DNA of 64,000 nt, from assembly GCF_004769235.1 (NCBI RefSeq), contig NZ_RQFG01000005.1, positions 372,001-436,000 on the forward strand. The letters run 5' to 3'. Both the position numbers and the translations under genes were made by a program. The notes beneath the pieces were generated by a model. That model had not been told where the DNA came from. It saw nothing but the letters and a program-made list of their open reading frames with translations, and made no database searches. The stretch is from Leptospira kanakyensis. GTDB lineage: Bacteria > Spirochaetota > Leptospiria > Leptospirales > Leptospiraceae. This document shows, one piece after another, positions 36,364 to 46,134 of this stretch (within the stretch, counting starts at the first letter, position 1; every line of letters begins with the position of its first letter).

Positions 36364-38985
36364 TTATAAGGCTGTGGCCTGGATCCAAACACCCTCTTCC
36401 CGGTATTTGGAAGGTTCGGTCAGTCCCGAAACAGATCCAGAATCCAAAACAGGGAGCGTGGGTAAGTATCCAATTTTTTTAGTTCCAGATCGAAACCAAA
36501 AATGCAGCCATTGGTAGTGTGAGGAGTAATCCGACCAAGGCCTTCCCAAAACACGTTCGGTATAAACGACCATCCGAGGTACAGTCCGGTAATCAATCCT
36601 ACGGAATAATTTTAAAAATGGAATTTCTTCAAAATTTCCAGAATCAGACTTACAAGACCAAGATAGGTTTGTGATTTGGCCCGCAGAACCTGTGTTTGCC
36701 GGAAAATCCCAAAGATGTAATCTTTCTTTTTCTTTTAAGATACGAGATCCCTCAAAATAAGACGTATCTACCAAATTCATTCCTTTACCTTCCAACGAAC
36801 GCATATTTGTCGGACATTTCCAGGAAAACACACCCAAAGGTTTGTGAGGGTCCGAACCAGGTAGGAGAGAGAAAAAAAACACAAATTGAATGTCTCTCAT
36901 TTCTTTTTTGAGAGAACGCATAAGACTTGTACCTGATTCATTCAAATAAATTTGTACAGAGTCACTATCTTTATTGGCATTCACCAAATCCTTAACCGAT
37001 TCGATCACCTCTGTTGTATCTGGTCTTTGGGAATGGATTACTTTCCAACTGAGTTGGTTTCTTTTGGATTCTTTTGGATTGAAGGTAAAAAGATAAAACT
37101 CATCTTTGTAAGGCAACAAAAGAACTGTTGGCAGTTTGGCAGATTCCAAATTTCGAACCGACTCTTCGTCATTTTTCCTTTGGATTTGGCTTTCGGTTTC
37201 CCTACTATCGGCATAAGTAGAATCAAAAAACTTTGATTCCCTTGCGGTAGAAAATCCAGACAAATACTGGAATTGTTTGTCTACAAATTGAATTTGGAAA
37301 AGAGAATGAGGACTTCCCTTCACTCCACGAGCCCACTTCACCGAATTGTATTTGTAAACAGAATCAAGAAGTCCCCATACATCGTTATCATCTCGTAAAT
37401 GACTCAGTGCATATTCAAAAAACAAATCTGTTGAGAAAGCGAGTGGTCTATAGTTACGAATATAATACAAATCTTCATAAAGATTGTTTTGTAGATAATC
37501 GGCGACCCCATCCCGAATGTTTCCATTCACTGGGCCTTTTTTACCTGAAGCCGTATGGGCAAAAACAAATCCGAAATTACGAAGAAACTCTGCCGCATAA
37601 AACGCATTTTCTTCATCCAAAATTCCCCTACTCTTTGTTAGCTCAATGGTGGATTTACGGAATTCCTTTCGATAAATTTGATTGTATCCCTGTAAAATGG
37701 TAGCGGCATATTCCAACCTTCTCCATTTTTTTTCCTGAGCCATATAAATGATTTCATCAGTCATTCGAGAGGATAACTCAGGATTTTGATCCATTAACAT
37801 TTGCGAAATTCTAAGTTTGGGCCAGATATCTGCTTCTGTTAACTTTTCGGGATCTTTGATTTTTTGTAAGGCTTTGAGTGCTGCTTCTGCCCCACTCACT
37901 TTATATAAAGAAACAGAAATTAAATCCTTAACTTCAGAAATGGACATTGGTTCATTCAGAAAAGGATGGTGGATGTCGGCCGACCAGTTATTCAAATCTA
38001 ACTTTAAATAGTAATCTAAAGATTTTTTATAGTCTTTTTGAAAATAAGCCAGAGCACCTAACTTAACATACACACGATTTAAAATGGATGTTTTTTTTCC
38101 CTTGGCCGACCTTAAGAAATTCAAAAGGGATTCTTCAGCACCCGAAAGGTCTCCTCCTAAAATTTGGAGAAAGGCCATCCTTTCGTTGGAATTTTCACCG
38201 ATGGAACCATCTGTGATTTTTTCCAAATCCATAATCATTTTTTGTAAATGGATCCCTTCTCTTACAAAACCGAGAAAGGTTAGTTTGGCAGGAAGGTCTT
38301 CGTCGATTCGATCCAGAAGTGGGATCCATTCTAAATTTGGATCTTCAAAAAATGGAGAACTGACACGCATAATGTTCACAAAATGTTTATGCATATCTTT
38401 CTCTTTGCCCGAGGGAAGATCGATATAATACTGTAATCGGAAAACTCTACATAAAGAATAGTAGGGTTTATTTTTTTGGCAATCCATTCGGATCATGGAT
38501 TTTTTTTCATCTTCTCCTGCTTGGAAAAGATTGGTTCGCATATTTTTTGCTAGGTTGCGGAAATAGGTATTTGGTTCTTTTTGGATGTATGAATCCAAGG
38601 TTTTAATTGCTTGGACTTCTTCACCTTGCGACTGTTTCCAGAGAGATGTTAATAAAAAATCTGCGAATGAATATTCACCTTTTTTGGTTCTGAGATCATA
38701 AAGAATATTCGCGATGCCTACTTTGTCTTTTTTGCGAAGGTAATACTCCCCTAACATGAGATAGTAATCGATCTCTTGGATTTGGGACATCCCTTCCGGT
38801 GATTTGAAGCGAAATTCATCTCTGGCATTCAGTATTTCTTTTCCTTGGATGAGGAGTTTGGAGGAAGATCCAGATACCACCCAACCATGATTTCGTTGGG
38901 ATTGGCTCATCAAATTTGCTGTTGGAACTACAGAAATACAGCAGAGAAAAATAGAAAGTGACAGGCGATTCATCATCGTATCCAT
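36364..38985 (-). CDS. large exported TPR protein with CHAT-like C-terminus
   Basis: An 873-residue protein with an N-terminal signal (LSLSIFLCCISVVPTANL), helical repeats of TPR type in the first about 500 residues (for example LGALAYFQKDYKKSLDYYLKL), and a C-terminal part whose order resembles CHAT domains: LPTVLLLPYKDEFYLFTFN, a regulatory strand, then VQIYLNESGTSLMRSL. I do not see the usual CHAT His/Cys catalytic pair, so it may be an inactive or very divergent version. Three ATG codons near the start are possible. It is divergent from the hybrid kinase gene with a 44-nt gap, suggesting shared promoter space. Confidence 0.6.
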   Translation of the reverse strand: MDTMMNRLSLSIFLCCISVVPTANLMSQSQRNHGWVVSGSSSKLLIQGKEILNARDEFRFKSPEGMSQIQEIDYYLMLGEYYLRKKDKVGIANILYDLRTKKGEYSFADFLLTSLWKQSQGEEVQAIKTLDSYIQKEPNTYFRNLAKNMRTNLFQAGEDEKKSMIRMDCQKNKPYYSLCRVFRLQYYIDLPSGKEKDMHKHFVNIMRVSSPFFEDPNLEWIPLLDRIDEDLPAKLTFLGFVREGIHLQKMIMDLEKITDGSIGENSNERMAFLQILGGDLSGAEESLLNFLRSAKGKKTSILNRVYVKLGALAYFQKDYKKSLDYYLKLDLNNWSADIHHPFLNEPMSISEVKDLISVSLYKVSGAEAALKALQKIKDPEKLTEADIWPKLRISQMLMDQNPELSSRMTDEIIYMAQEKKWRRLEYAATILQGYNQIYRKEFRKSTIELTKSRGILDEENAFYAAEFLRNFGFVFAHTASGKKGPVNGNIRDGVADYLQNNLYEDLYYIRNYRPLAFSTDLFFEYALSHLRDDNDVWGLLDSVYKYNSVKWARGVKGSPHSLFQIQFVDKQFQYLSGFSTARESKFFDSTYADSRETESQIQRKNDEESVRNLESAKLPTVLLLPYKDEFYLFTFNPKESKRNQLSWKVIHSQRPDTTEVIESVKDLVNANKDSDSVQIYLNESGTSLMRSLKKEMRDIQFVFFFSLLPGSDPHKPLGVFSWKCPTNMRSLEGKGMNLVDTSYFEGSRILKEKERLHLWDFPANTGSAGQITNLSWSCKSDSGNFEEIPFLKLFRRIDYRTVPRMVVYTERVLGRPWSDYSSHYQWLHFWFRSGTKKIGYLPTLPVLDSGSVSGLTEPSKYREEGVWIQATAL

Positions 38986-39029
38986 TACTCTTTAAGACCA
39001 ATCGATTTGGTCAAGTGACATAACGATTC

Positions 39030-42000
39030 ATGGCAGAAAGTTTCAACTACCAATCCATTGTGGAGAGTTTCGATGAATTTCTCATCTACCTCGATCCTTT
39101 CCTAGAAATTCAATTTTCTCGCACTTCGCCAAATCTGTATTTGCCACCTGACTCCATCTCTACGGGGAAACACATCAATGATCTTCATATCATTCCCCGG
39201 GACACCCTGATCCTCACAAACCTTTGCCAGGAAACATTGGCAAGACGAACCCCATTCCAATTCACAACGAGTCTATTAGGAAATCCTTTTCGGATCTCTG
39301 GGCGGTATTTGGAATCTAAAAACACACCTGGGGTGATCTTACGTGGGGAACCCAACTTCAGTATTGAAAATGTGATTTTGGACAGTGGTCCGTATGTCAT
39401 CTTTAGGTTTAAATACGATGCGGAATTTTTAACAACCTATGTTTCTCCTAATGTCTCCTTAAATTTAGGTTACCAGACAGGAGATTTTAAAAAAGGGATG
39501 TTGAATCCGGATGACCTCCTCCATCCCGATGACAAAGAAAAAGCCCATGAAGAAGAAAGATTACAGATCAAAAATAAATCGCGTACTTACCAAAGAGAGT
39601 ATCGATTCAAAAAACAAGATGGAACTTATATTTATGTTTCCGATTATTCTGTGGTTAGTTATTTCAGTTCCCTTCCTACTGAAAAGATTTCTTATCTCAT
39701 AGATATTACTGAACGAAAAGATAAAGAATTAGAAATCATTAAACAAAGAGATGAACTGGCAAGGATCAAACTTCTTTTTGAAGAAACCAATGCAGCTGCC
39801 AATGTAGGTGCCTGGGATGTTGATTTAGTCAACAACACTTTGTATTGGGCAAAAGAAACAAAAAGAATCCACGAAGTGCCAGATGACTATGTTCCGCTAC
39901 TTCATTCTGCTTTTGAATTTTATCCAGTGGAATCACAACGCGAACTTTTATTAGAAGCATTTAACGATGCAGTAAACAAAGGTTCTTCATACGACTTAGT
40001 CCTTCAAATCAAAACAAAACTAGGTAAATTGAAATGGGCACGAACCATCGGCCACTCTGTATTTAAAAATGGAAAATGTATCAGAGTTTTTGGAAGTTTT
40101 CAAGATATTACAAAAAATGTTAACTCCGACAAACAAAGAGATGATGCTCTTGCTAAATTAGAAACCATCTTAGATGCCACAACTCATGTAACAATCATTG
40201 GTGCGGACACAAATGGAATCATCACTCATTTCAACAAAGGCGCCGAATACCATTTACAATACGATGCAGAAGAAGTAGTTGGAAAAACTTCTCCAGAAAT
40301 TTTCCATAGACCAGAAGAAATTCAAAAAAGAGCCGCTTCTTTGTCTCGCGAATTTGGAGTTCCCATTTCAGGGTTCGACACTTTTGTACATAGAGCAAAG
40401 TTAAGCGAATACGATTCACATGAATGGACTTATGTTAGGAAAGACAAAACAGAGTTCCCCGTCCAACTTGTTGTCACTGCCAGCAAAAACAAAAAAGGGG
40501 AAATTACTGGATACCTAGGAATTGGAATTGATATCTCGGCCCACAAAGCCACCGAAGAAGCGTTACGTGCTAGTGAAAGCCGTTGGCAATTTGCCCTTGA
40601 AGGTTCTGGAGATGGGATCTGGGATTGGAATTCCCAAACAAACAAAGTATTTTTTTCCAACCAATGGAAAAACATGTTAGGTTATACAGAAGAAGAAATT
40701 GGATCGGATATTTCGGAATGGGAATCACGAGTCCATCCCGAAGACAAACCAAACTATTTTTCAGACTTAGACAAACATTTTGAGGGAAAAACTTCCGTTT
40801 ATGTAAATGAACATCGGATGTTATGCAAAAATGGTTCTTATAAATGGATTTTAGACCGTGGAAAAGTTATCGAATGGACTGAAGACGGTAAACCTCTCCG
40901 AATGATCGGAACCCATACTGATATCACGGATCGAAAACTACTCGAAAAAGCTCTTATCATTGCTAGGGAAAATGCAGAAAAAGCATCACAAGCAAAATCA
41001 GACTTCCTTGCGAATATGAGTCATGAAATCAGAACTCCACTCAATGGTGTGATTGGTTTCTCTGATTTACTGATGCGGACAGACCTAAATGAAGTGCAAA
41101 AAAAATATATGGAAACGGTATACCTTTCCGCAAATTCACTCCTCGACCTTATCAACGATATATTAGATTTTTCTAAAATTGAATCCGGAAAAATGGAGCT
41201 TTATAAAGAAAGAATCAATATCTATGATTTGCTCCACCAAATTGCGGAGATCGTAAAACACAAAGCATACGAAAAAGGTTTAGAACTCATTCTCAACATT
41301 TCACCAAAAGTCCCGAGAAATATTTTTGTCGATTCTTTGCGTTTACGCCAAATTCTATTAAACTTAATTGGAAATGCTCTCAAATTCACTTTAAAAGGTG
41401 AAATCCAAATTAAAATTTCTGCCGAACCAAAAGAAAATAATGAATATGAGTTTCTCTTCGAAGTGATTGATACTGGGATTGGCATCAGTCCCGAAAATCG
41501 AGACAAAATCTTCGAAGTGTTTTCACAGGCCGACACATCCACCACACGTCAGTTTGGTGGAACGGGTTTAGGTTTATCTATTTCTAGTAAACTATTACAT
41601 CTTTTTGATTCCAAAATGGAGTTGGAATCGGAACGCGACAAAGGATCCAGATTCTTTTTCAAAATTACTACCCTTGCCGACAACGAAAGAAACACAGAAC
41701 CAGAACTAAACAAAATCAAAAAAGTTATGGTGATCGACGACAACGAAACTAACTTATTTGTAATCCAAGAAATGTTAACATATAAAGGAATCCAAGTCGA
41801 TTGTTTCCGTTCACCTACGGATGCCTTTGAGATGATTGCCTCTGGAACCATTTACGATGTGATCATCACAGATTTTAATATGCCGGAAATCAACGGATTA
41901 GAATTTATAGAAAAACTCCTAAAGACCATCGAAACAAAAAAACTAAAAAAACCGTTCTTTTCTCTTCATACATCAACCAATGATGAAACCATTTACAAAA

Positions 42001-42524
42001 AAGGAAGGGAACTTGGAATCCAATCCATCCTACTCAAACCCATCCAAACAAATATTTTGTATGATAGTTTAGAAAAAATGATTTCTGGTAAAAGTTCTGA
42101 AGTATCCACACCGAACTACGAACCTGTCAAACCAATACAAACAACTGAAAAAATCAAAGTGATGATTGTAGAAGACAATCCAGTCAATATGATGTTAACC
42201 AAAGCCATTGTTCAAAAATCTTTACCAGGAACCATCATCATCGAAGCAGAGAATGGAGCCCTGGCTGTTGAGAATTTTATCCAAACAGAACCACAACTTG
42301 TTTTTATGGATGTACAAATGCCAGAGATGAATGGATACGATGCCACGAAAGCCATTCGTAAATTGGAAAATGGAAAAATTGTTCCGATCATTGCGCTTAC
42401 CGCCGGCACTCTGTCAGGTGAGGAAGAACGTTGCCTAGATTGTGGAATGAACGATTATATTTCCAAACCCGTGGTCTTAAAAACCATTGCTGAAAAGATG
42501 AAACATTGGCTACAAATCGAGTAA
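39030..42524 (+). CDS. multi-PAS hybrid sensor histidine kinase with two receiver domains
   Basis: A 1164-residue soluble signalling protein with no membrane helix. About five PAS regions occupy residues 1-640; PAC ends are visible as YLIDITERKD, VFGSFQDITKN, YLGIGIDISAH and MIGTHTDITDRK. HisKA follows with His665 in MSHEIRTPLNG, then HATPase_c with NLIGNALKF (N box), DTGIGIS (G1) and FGGTGLGLSIS (G2). Receiver 1 starts KKVMVIDDNE with TDFNMPE; receiver 2 starts KVMIVEDNP with MDVQMPE and a terminal YISKPV. A phosphorelay output is expected, but no response regulator or Hpt gene is adjacent. Possibly redox- or ligand-sensing through PAS cofactors. Confidence 0.93.
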   Translation: MAESFNYQSIVESFDEFLIYLDPFLEIQFSRTSPNLYLPPDSISTGKHINDLHIIPRDTLILTNLCQETLARRTPFQFTTSLLGNPFRISGRYLESKNTPGVILRGEPNFSIENVILDSGPYVIFRFKYDAEFLTTYVSPNVSLNLGYQTGDFKKGMLNPDDLLHPDDKEKAHEEERLQIKNKSRTYQREYRFKKQDGTYIYVSDYSVVSYFSSLPTEKISYLIDITERKDKELEIIKQRDELARIKLLFEETNAAANVGAWDVDLVNNTLYWAKETKRIHEVPDDYVPLLHSAFEFYPVESQRELLLEAFNDAVNKGSSYDLVLQIKTKLGKLKWARTIGHSVFKNGKCIRVFGSFQDITKNVNSDKQRDDALAKLETILDATTHVTIIGADTNGIITHFNKGAEYHLQYDAEEVVGKTSPEIFHRPEEIQKRAASLSREFGVPISGFDTFVHRAKLSEYDSHEWTYVRKDKTEFPVQLVVTASKNKKGEITGYLGIGIDISAHKATEEALRASESRWQFALEGSGDGIWDWNSQTNKVFFSNQWKNMLGYTEEEIGSDISEWESRVHPEDKPNYFSDLDKHFEGKTSVYVNEHRMLCKNGSYKWILDRGKVIEWTEDGKPLRMIGTHTDITDRKLLEKALIIARENAEKASQAKSDFLANMSHEIRTPLNGVIGFSDLLMRTDLNEVQKKYMETVYLSANSLLDLINDILDFSKIESGKMELYKERINIYDLLHQIAEIVKHKAYEKGLELILNISPKVPRNIFVDSLRLRQILLNLIGNALKFTLKGEIQIKISAEPKENNEYEFLFEVIDTGIGISPENRDKIFEVFSQADTSTTRQFGGTGLGLSISSKLLHLFDSKMELESERDKGSRFFFKITTLADNERNTEPELNKIKKVMVIDDNETNLFVIQEMLTYKGIQVDCFRSPTDAFEMIASGTIYDVIITDFNMPEINGLEFIEKLLKTIETKKLKKPFFSLHTSTNDETIYKKGRELGIQSILLKPIQTNILYDSLEKMISGKSSEVSTPNYEPVKPIQTTEKIKVMIVEDNPVNMMLTKAIVQKSLPGTIIIEAENGALAVENFIQTEPQLVFMDVQMPEMNGYDATKAIRKLENGKIVPIIALTAGTLSGEEERCLDCGMNDYISKPVVLKTIAEKMKHWLQIE

Positions 42525-42662
42525 TCCGCTAGCCAGCTGGACGATTTGTACAATATATCACACAAAACTCAATCCTATTTTCATACCGACCATTGATTCT
42601 CGTATTCGGTCTGTATCGATGATTCAACCATTAAAGATCCATTTCCGAAAAAGAGGTCATTT

Positions 42663-43598
42663 ATGGCAGAACAAACCCAACACGCTTTGGGAGATTTAGC
42701 CGCACGCCAACTGGCAAATACGGTAAAAACAAATGCACAGTATGGTGCAATCACCCCACGTTTTTTAGTTAGGTTACTAGATTGGAAACCTTTAGAAGCA
42801 GGTGTCCTTCGTGTGAACCGTGTTAAATCCAATACGCAAGTGGACGTACTTTGCGGACAAAAGGGAGAACAAGAACTTCCAGAAACTTTTGTTAACTACG
42901 AAGAAAAACCTCGCGAATACACTCTTAGTTTAATCTCCACAATCCTTGATGTACAAACTAGAGTTTCCGATTTATACAGTTCCCCACACGAACAAATCAA
43001 TGAACAACTTCGTTTGGCGATTGAAAGTGTAAAAGAAAAACAAGAATTAGAACTCATCAATAATGAAGATTATGGACTTCTAAAAAACGTTCCGGCCCAC
43101 CAACGAATTAACACTAGAAAGGGACCTCCTACTCCTGATGATTTAGATGATTTAATCACAAAAGTTTGGAAAGAACCTTCTTTCTTTTTAGCACACCCAC
43201 TTGCCATTGCTGCTTTTGGTCGTGAATGTACAAGAAGAGGTGTTCCACCGGCCACAGTAACTCTGTTTGGTGCACAATTTTTAACTTGGAGAGGACTACC
43301 ACTCATTCCTACGGATAAACTTCTTGTGAATGGCGAAACCAATCCAAAGTCTGCTGCAGGAACTTCTAGTATTTTACTTCTTCGAGTGGGTGAAAAAAAA
43401 CAAGGGGTTGTGGGTTTATACCAATCCAACCTACCGGGAGAACAAACTCCAGGACTTTCGGTTCGTTTTATGGGAATCAACCGATCTGCCATTGGTTCTT
43501 ATTTGATTTCTCTTTACTGCTCAGCAGCCATACTTACTGACGATGCGATTGCAGCACTCGACAATGTAGATGTGGGAAATTATTATGAATACAAATGA
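42663..43598 (+). CDS. family 2A encapsulin shell protein (SrpI/MMP1-like)
   Basis: A 311-residue HK97-fold shell protein. The N-terminus ALGDLAARQLANTVKTNAQ, the following TPRFLVRLLDWKPLEAGVLRVN, the PHEQINEQLRLAIESVKE helix, DLDDLITKVWKEPSFFLAHP, and GINRSAIGSYLISLYCSAAI are the blocks I know from family 2A encapsulins such as SrpI of Synechococcus and the mycobacterial major membrane protein I. Many copies assemble into a hollow cytoplasmic compartment. A good AGAGGT ribosome site precedes the ATG. The cargo gene starts inside its last codons (14-nt overlap). No cNMP-binding insertion is present, which separates it from family 2B. Confidence 0.93.
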   Translation: MAEQTQHALGDLAARQLANTVKTNAQYGAITPRFLVRLLDWKPLEAGVLRVNRVKSNTQVDVLCGQKGEQELPETFVNYEEKPREYTLSLISTILDVQTRVSDLYSSPHEQINEQLRLAIESVKEKQELELINNEDYGLLKNVPAHQRINTRKGPPTPDDLDDLITKVWKEPSFFLAHPLAIAAFGRECTRRGVPPATVTLFGAQFLTWRGLPLIPTDKLLVNGETNPKSAAGTSSILLLRVGEKKQGVVGLYQSNLPGEQTPGLSVRFMGINRSAIGSYLISLYCSAAILTDDAIAALDNVDVGNYYEYK

Positions 43599-45108
43599 TC
43601 CGAGTTTTTTAAAATTAAAACCGGACTCATTGACAACTGGTTCCCCGTCGCAGTTTCCTGATGAAAAAACATTAGAAAAAATGGCGAAGGAAATGTTTGG
43701 AGTTTTGCAATCGTTTGGTGGAAGTCACGTTTCCACGACAGGTTTTCCGTCAAATGACTCGCTATCGCAAAATTTACCAAAAGAGTCCTTACCTTATTTA
43801 GAAGACTTAAAATTAACAGACACAGGTTTTTCCTATTCTGATTTTTTGTCTTTTCCAAATATCAACATACCGCAGTCAGGTGGAGGGAATCTCGCGTCCG
43901 CAAGGAGAGATTTTCCTATTTTGACAGAATCAGTCAATGGAAAACCTTTGGTTTGGCTCGACAATGCGGCTACCACACAAAAACCAACTTCGGTGATAGA
44001 AAGGTTATCTCATTTTTATCTTCATGAGAATTCCAATATCCATCGCGCAGCCCATACACTAGCAGCAAGATCCACTGATGCTTATGAAAAAGCCAGGTCA
44101 CTTGTCCAAGGATTTATTGGTGCTGGAAGTGTTGAAGAAATTGTATTTGTGAGAGGAACCACGGAAGGGATTAACCTACTTTCCAATATTTTATCTGACA
44201 AACACATCCAATCTGGTGACGAAATTCTCATCACCCATTTGGAACACCACGCAAACATTGTTCCTTGGCAGATGGTCTGTGCCAAAAAAGGCGCAAAGTT
44301 ACGAGTGGCACCCGTAGATGATTCAGGACAAATCATTCTCAGCGAATACGAACGTTTGTTAAACTCAAAAACAAAAATTGTGTCCATCACACAAGTTTCG
44401 AATGCGCTCGGAACCGTTGTGCCCGTGGAAGAGATGACAAGATCGGCACATAAAGTAGGTGCACTTGTGATTGTGGATGGAGCTCAATCTGTTTCTCATA
44501 TGCCGGTGAATGTTCAGGAGATCGATTGCGACTTCTTTGTGTTTAGTGGTCACAAACTCTTTGCTCCGACGGGCATTGGTGTGGTGTATGGAAAAAAATC
44601 CATTCTCGACAGTTTGCCTCCTTGGCAAGGTGGGGGGAATATGATTAAAGATGTCAACTTTGACCATACCACCTTCCAAGAAGCACCGTTTCGTTTCGAG
44701 GCAGGAACCGGAAACATCGCTGATGCTGTTGGGCTTGGCGCTGCAATCGAATATCTGAACCGATTTGGAATGAAACAAATTTCAGCCTTCGAACATGATT
44801 TATTGGAATATGGCACCAAAGAATTGTTAAAGGTTCCTGGCCTCCATTTGATAGGAACAGCCAAAGACAAAGCAGGTGTGTTGTCCTTTGTCATTGATGG
44901 ATTCAAAACAGAAGCAATTGGAAAAAAATTAGCAGAAGAAGGAATTGCTGTAAGAGCAGGACACCACTGCGCTCAACCAATCTTAAGAAGATTTGGATTG
45001 GAATCAACAGTGAGACCTTCCCTTGCTTTTTACAATTCTTGTGAAGACATTGATGCACTCATCCGAGTGTTATACGGGTTAGGAAGCCAGAATCGGATTG
45101 GGATTTAG
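43585..45108 (+). CDS. encapsulin cargo cysteine desulfurase (SufS-like, with N-terminal targeting region)
   Basis: A 507-residue protein. Residues from about 110 form a class V PLP cysteine desulfurase of the SufS/CsdA type: WLDNAATTQKP, HRAAHTLAARSTDAYE, THLEHHANIVPWQ, VDGAQSVSHMPV, SGHKLFAPTG (Lys324 Schiff base) and RAGHHCAQP (Cys462, catalytic). The first about 105 residues are Ser/Pro/Asn-rich and probably disordered, an extension absent from ordinary SufS and known in family 2A cargo as the loading region. It removes sulfur from cysteine; inside the shell sulfur accumulates in characterised homologues. The ATG at 43585 is preferred over an upstream GTG/ATG-like start in the shell gene. 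Confidence 0.93.
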   Translation: MNTNDPSFLKLKPDSLTTGSPSQFPDEKTLEKMAKEMFGVLQSFGGSHVSTTGFPSNDSLSQNLPKESLPYLEDLKLTDTGFSYSDFLSFPNINIPQSGGGNLASARRDFPILTESVNGKPLVWLDNAATTQKPTSVIERLSHFYLHENSNIHRAAHTLAARSTDAYEKARSLVQGFIGAGSVEEIVFVRGTTEGINLLSNILSDKHIQSGDEILITHLEHHANIVPWQMVCAKKGAKLRVAPVDDSGQIILSEYERLLNSKTKIVSITQVSNALGTVVPVEEMTRSAHKVGALVIVDGAQSVSHMPVNVQEIDCDFFVFSGHKLFAPTGIGVVYGKKSILDSLPPWQGGGNMIKDVNFDHTTFQEAPFRFEAGTGNIADAVGLGAAIEYLNRFGMKQISAFEHDLLEYGTKELLKVPGLHLIGTAKDKAGVLSFVIDGFKTEAIGKKLAEEGIAVRAGHHCAQPILRRFGLESTVRPSLAFYNSCEDIDALIRVLYGLGSQNRIGI

Positions 45109-45123
45109 TGATTTAGTTCTAGT

Positions 45124-45990
45124 TCAAATGGTAAAATCCAAACCTTGGATTTCGTTCGAACTTCTAACTCTCACTTCTGATTTCTGATACACAACAGAAT
45201 AAGGGGGAATGCTTTGAGTGATCCAAGCATTCCCTCCGATGATGGATTGTTTGCCGATGACAGTTTCCCCTCCTAGGATCGTGGCTCCTGCATAAATCAC
45301 AACTCCCTCTTCGATCGTCGGATGGCGTTTTTGTTTCGCCAAAGACTTGTTTACCGAAAGTGCCCCAAGAGTCACACCTTGGTAAATCTTTACATTATCC
45401 GCAATTTGTGTGGTTTCACCAATCACAATCCCTGTTCCATGATCCATAAAAAATGCTCTGCCAATTTCTGCACCGGGATGGATGTCGATCCCTGTGGCTT
45501 CGTGTGCCACACCAGATAAAAGTTTTGGAAAAATCGGCAACGAGGATTTAAAAAAATAATTGGCAACTCGGTGGACGGCTCCAGCGTAAAACCCCGAATA
45601 GGCGAGGATTACTTCCTGGATACTTTCTGCCGCAGGATCTCCTAAAAAAGCTGCTTCGGCATCTTCCCACATCCATTGGTAGAGACCTGGAAGTTTGGCG
45701 ATGAAGTTATGTAAAATATCATCCAAAGCAACGACGCGACCAAGTACTTTTTCCGCATAAACAGAGTAAGGTTCTAGTAAATTTTTCCAACGGATCCGGA
45801 AGAGTTCCAACTGGTCTGAAATTTGATCTTTGGAAGTGAAGTTACGTTCGGAGTGGTATCCTGAAAAAAGAATAGAAAACAATTCTTCCAAAAACCGACT
45901 GGCAACTTGTTTGCCACCCACTACTGATTCGGGGATGGATTGGCGACTGAGGATCGAATTGTATAATTCATCTTGTCCGTTTGATAACAT
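45124..45990 (-). CDS. cysE: serine O-acetyltransferase (EpsC/CysE-like)
   Basis: A 288-residue enzyme with a helical N-terminal domain and a left-handed beta-helix: GIDIHPGAEIGRAFFMDHGTG, VIGETTQIADNVKIYQGVTLGA, KQKRHPTIEEGVVIYAGA and IIGGNAWITQSIPP. His residues in DHGTG and RHPT match the catalytic set. It makes O-acetylserine, the precursor for cysteine. It converges on the cargo desulfurase with a 15-nt gap; this neighbour is typical of family 2A encapsulin loci. The ATG at 45990 is chosen over an upstream TTG because the latter lacks a ribosome site. Confidence 0.9.
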   Translation of the reverse strand: MLSNGQDELYNSILSRQSIPESVVGGKQVASRFLEELFSILFSGYHSERNFTSKDQISDQLELFRIRWKNLLEPYSVYAEKVLGRVVALDDILHNFIAKLPGLYQWMWEDAEAAFLGDPAAESIQEVILAYSGFYAGAVHRVANYFFKSSLPIFPKLLSGVAHEATGIDIHPGAEIGRAFFMDHGTGIVIGETTQIADNVKIYQGVTLGALSVNKSLAKQKRHPTIEEGVVIYAGATILGGETVIGKQSIIGGNAWITQSIPPYSVVYQKSEVRVRSSNEIQGLDFTI

Positions 45991-46134
45991 GATCACCCAG
46001 TAAGTCTTTGGATGAATCAAGAGAGAACGCTAAAAAACGTATTCCCTTAAAATCAGGTGCAAAGTAGATAAATGAGATGTACATTCATGACAAAATATTG
46101 AATGAGATTGTCCGAATGACCCCATTTCCATCTC

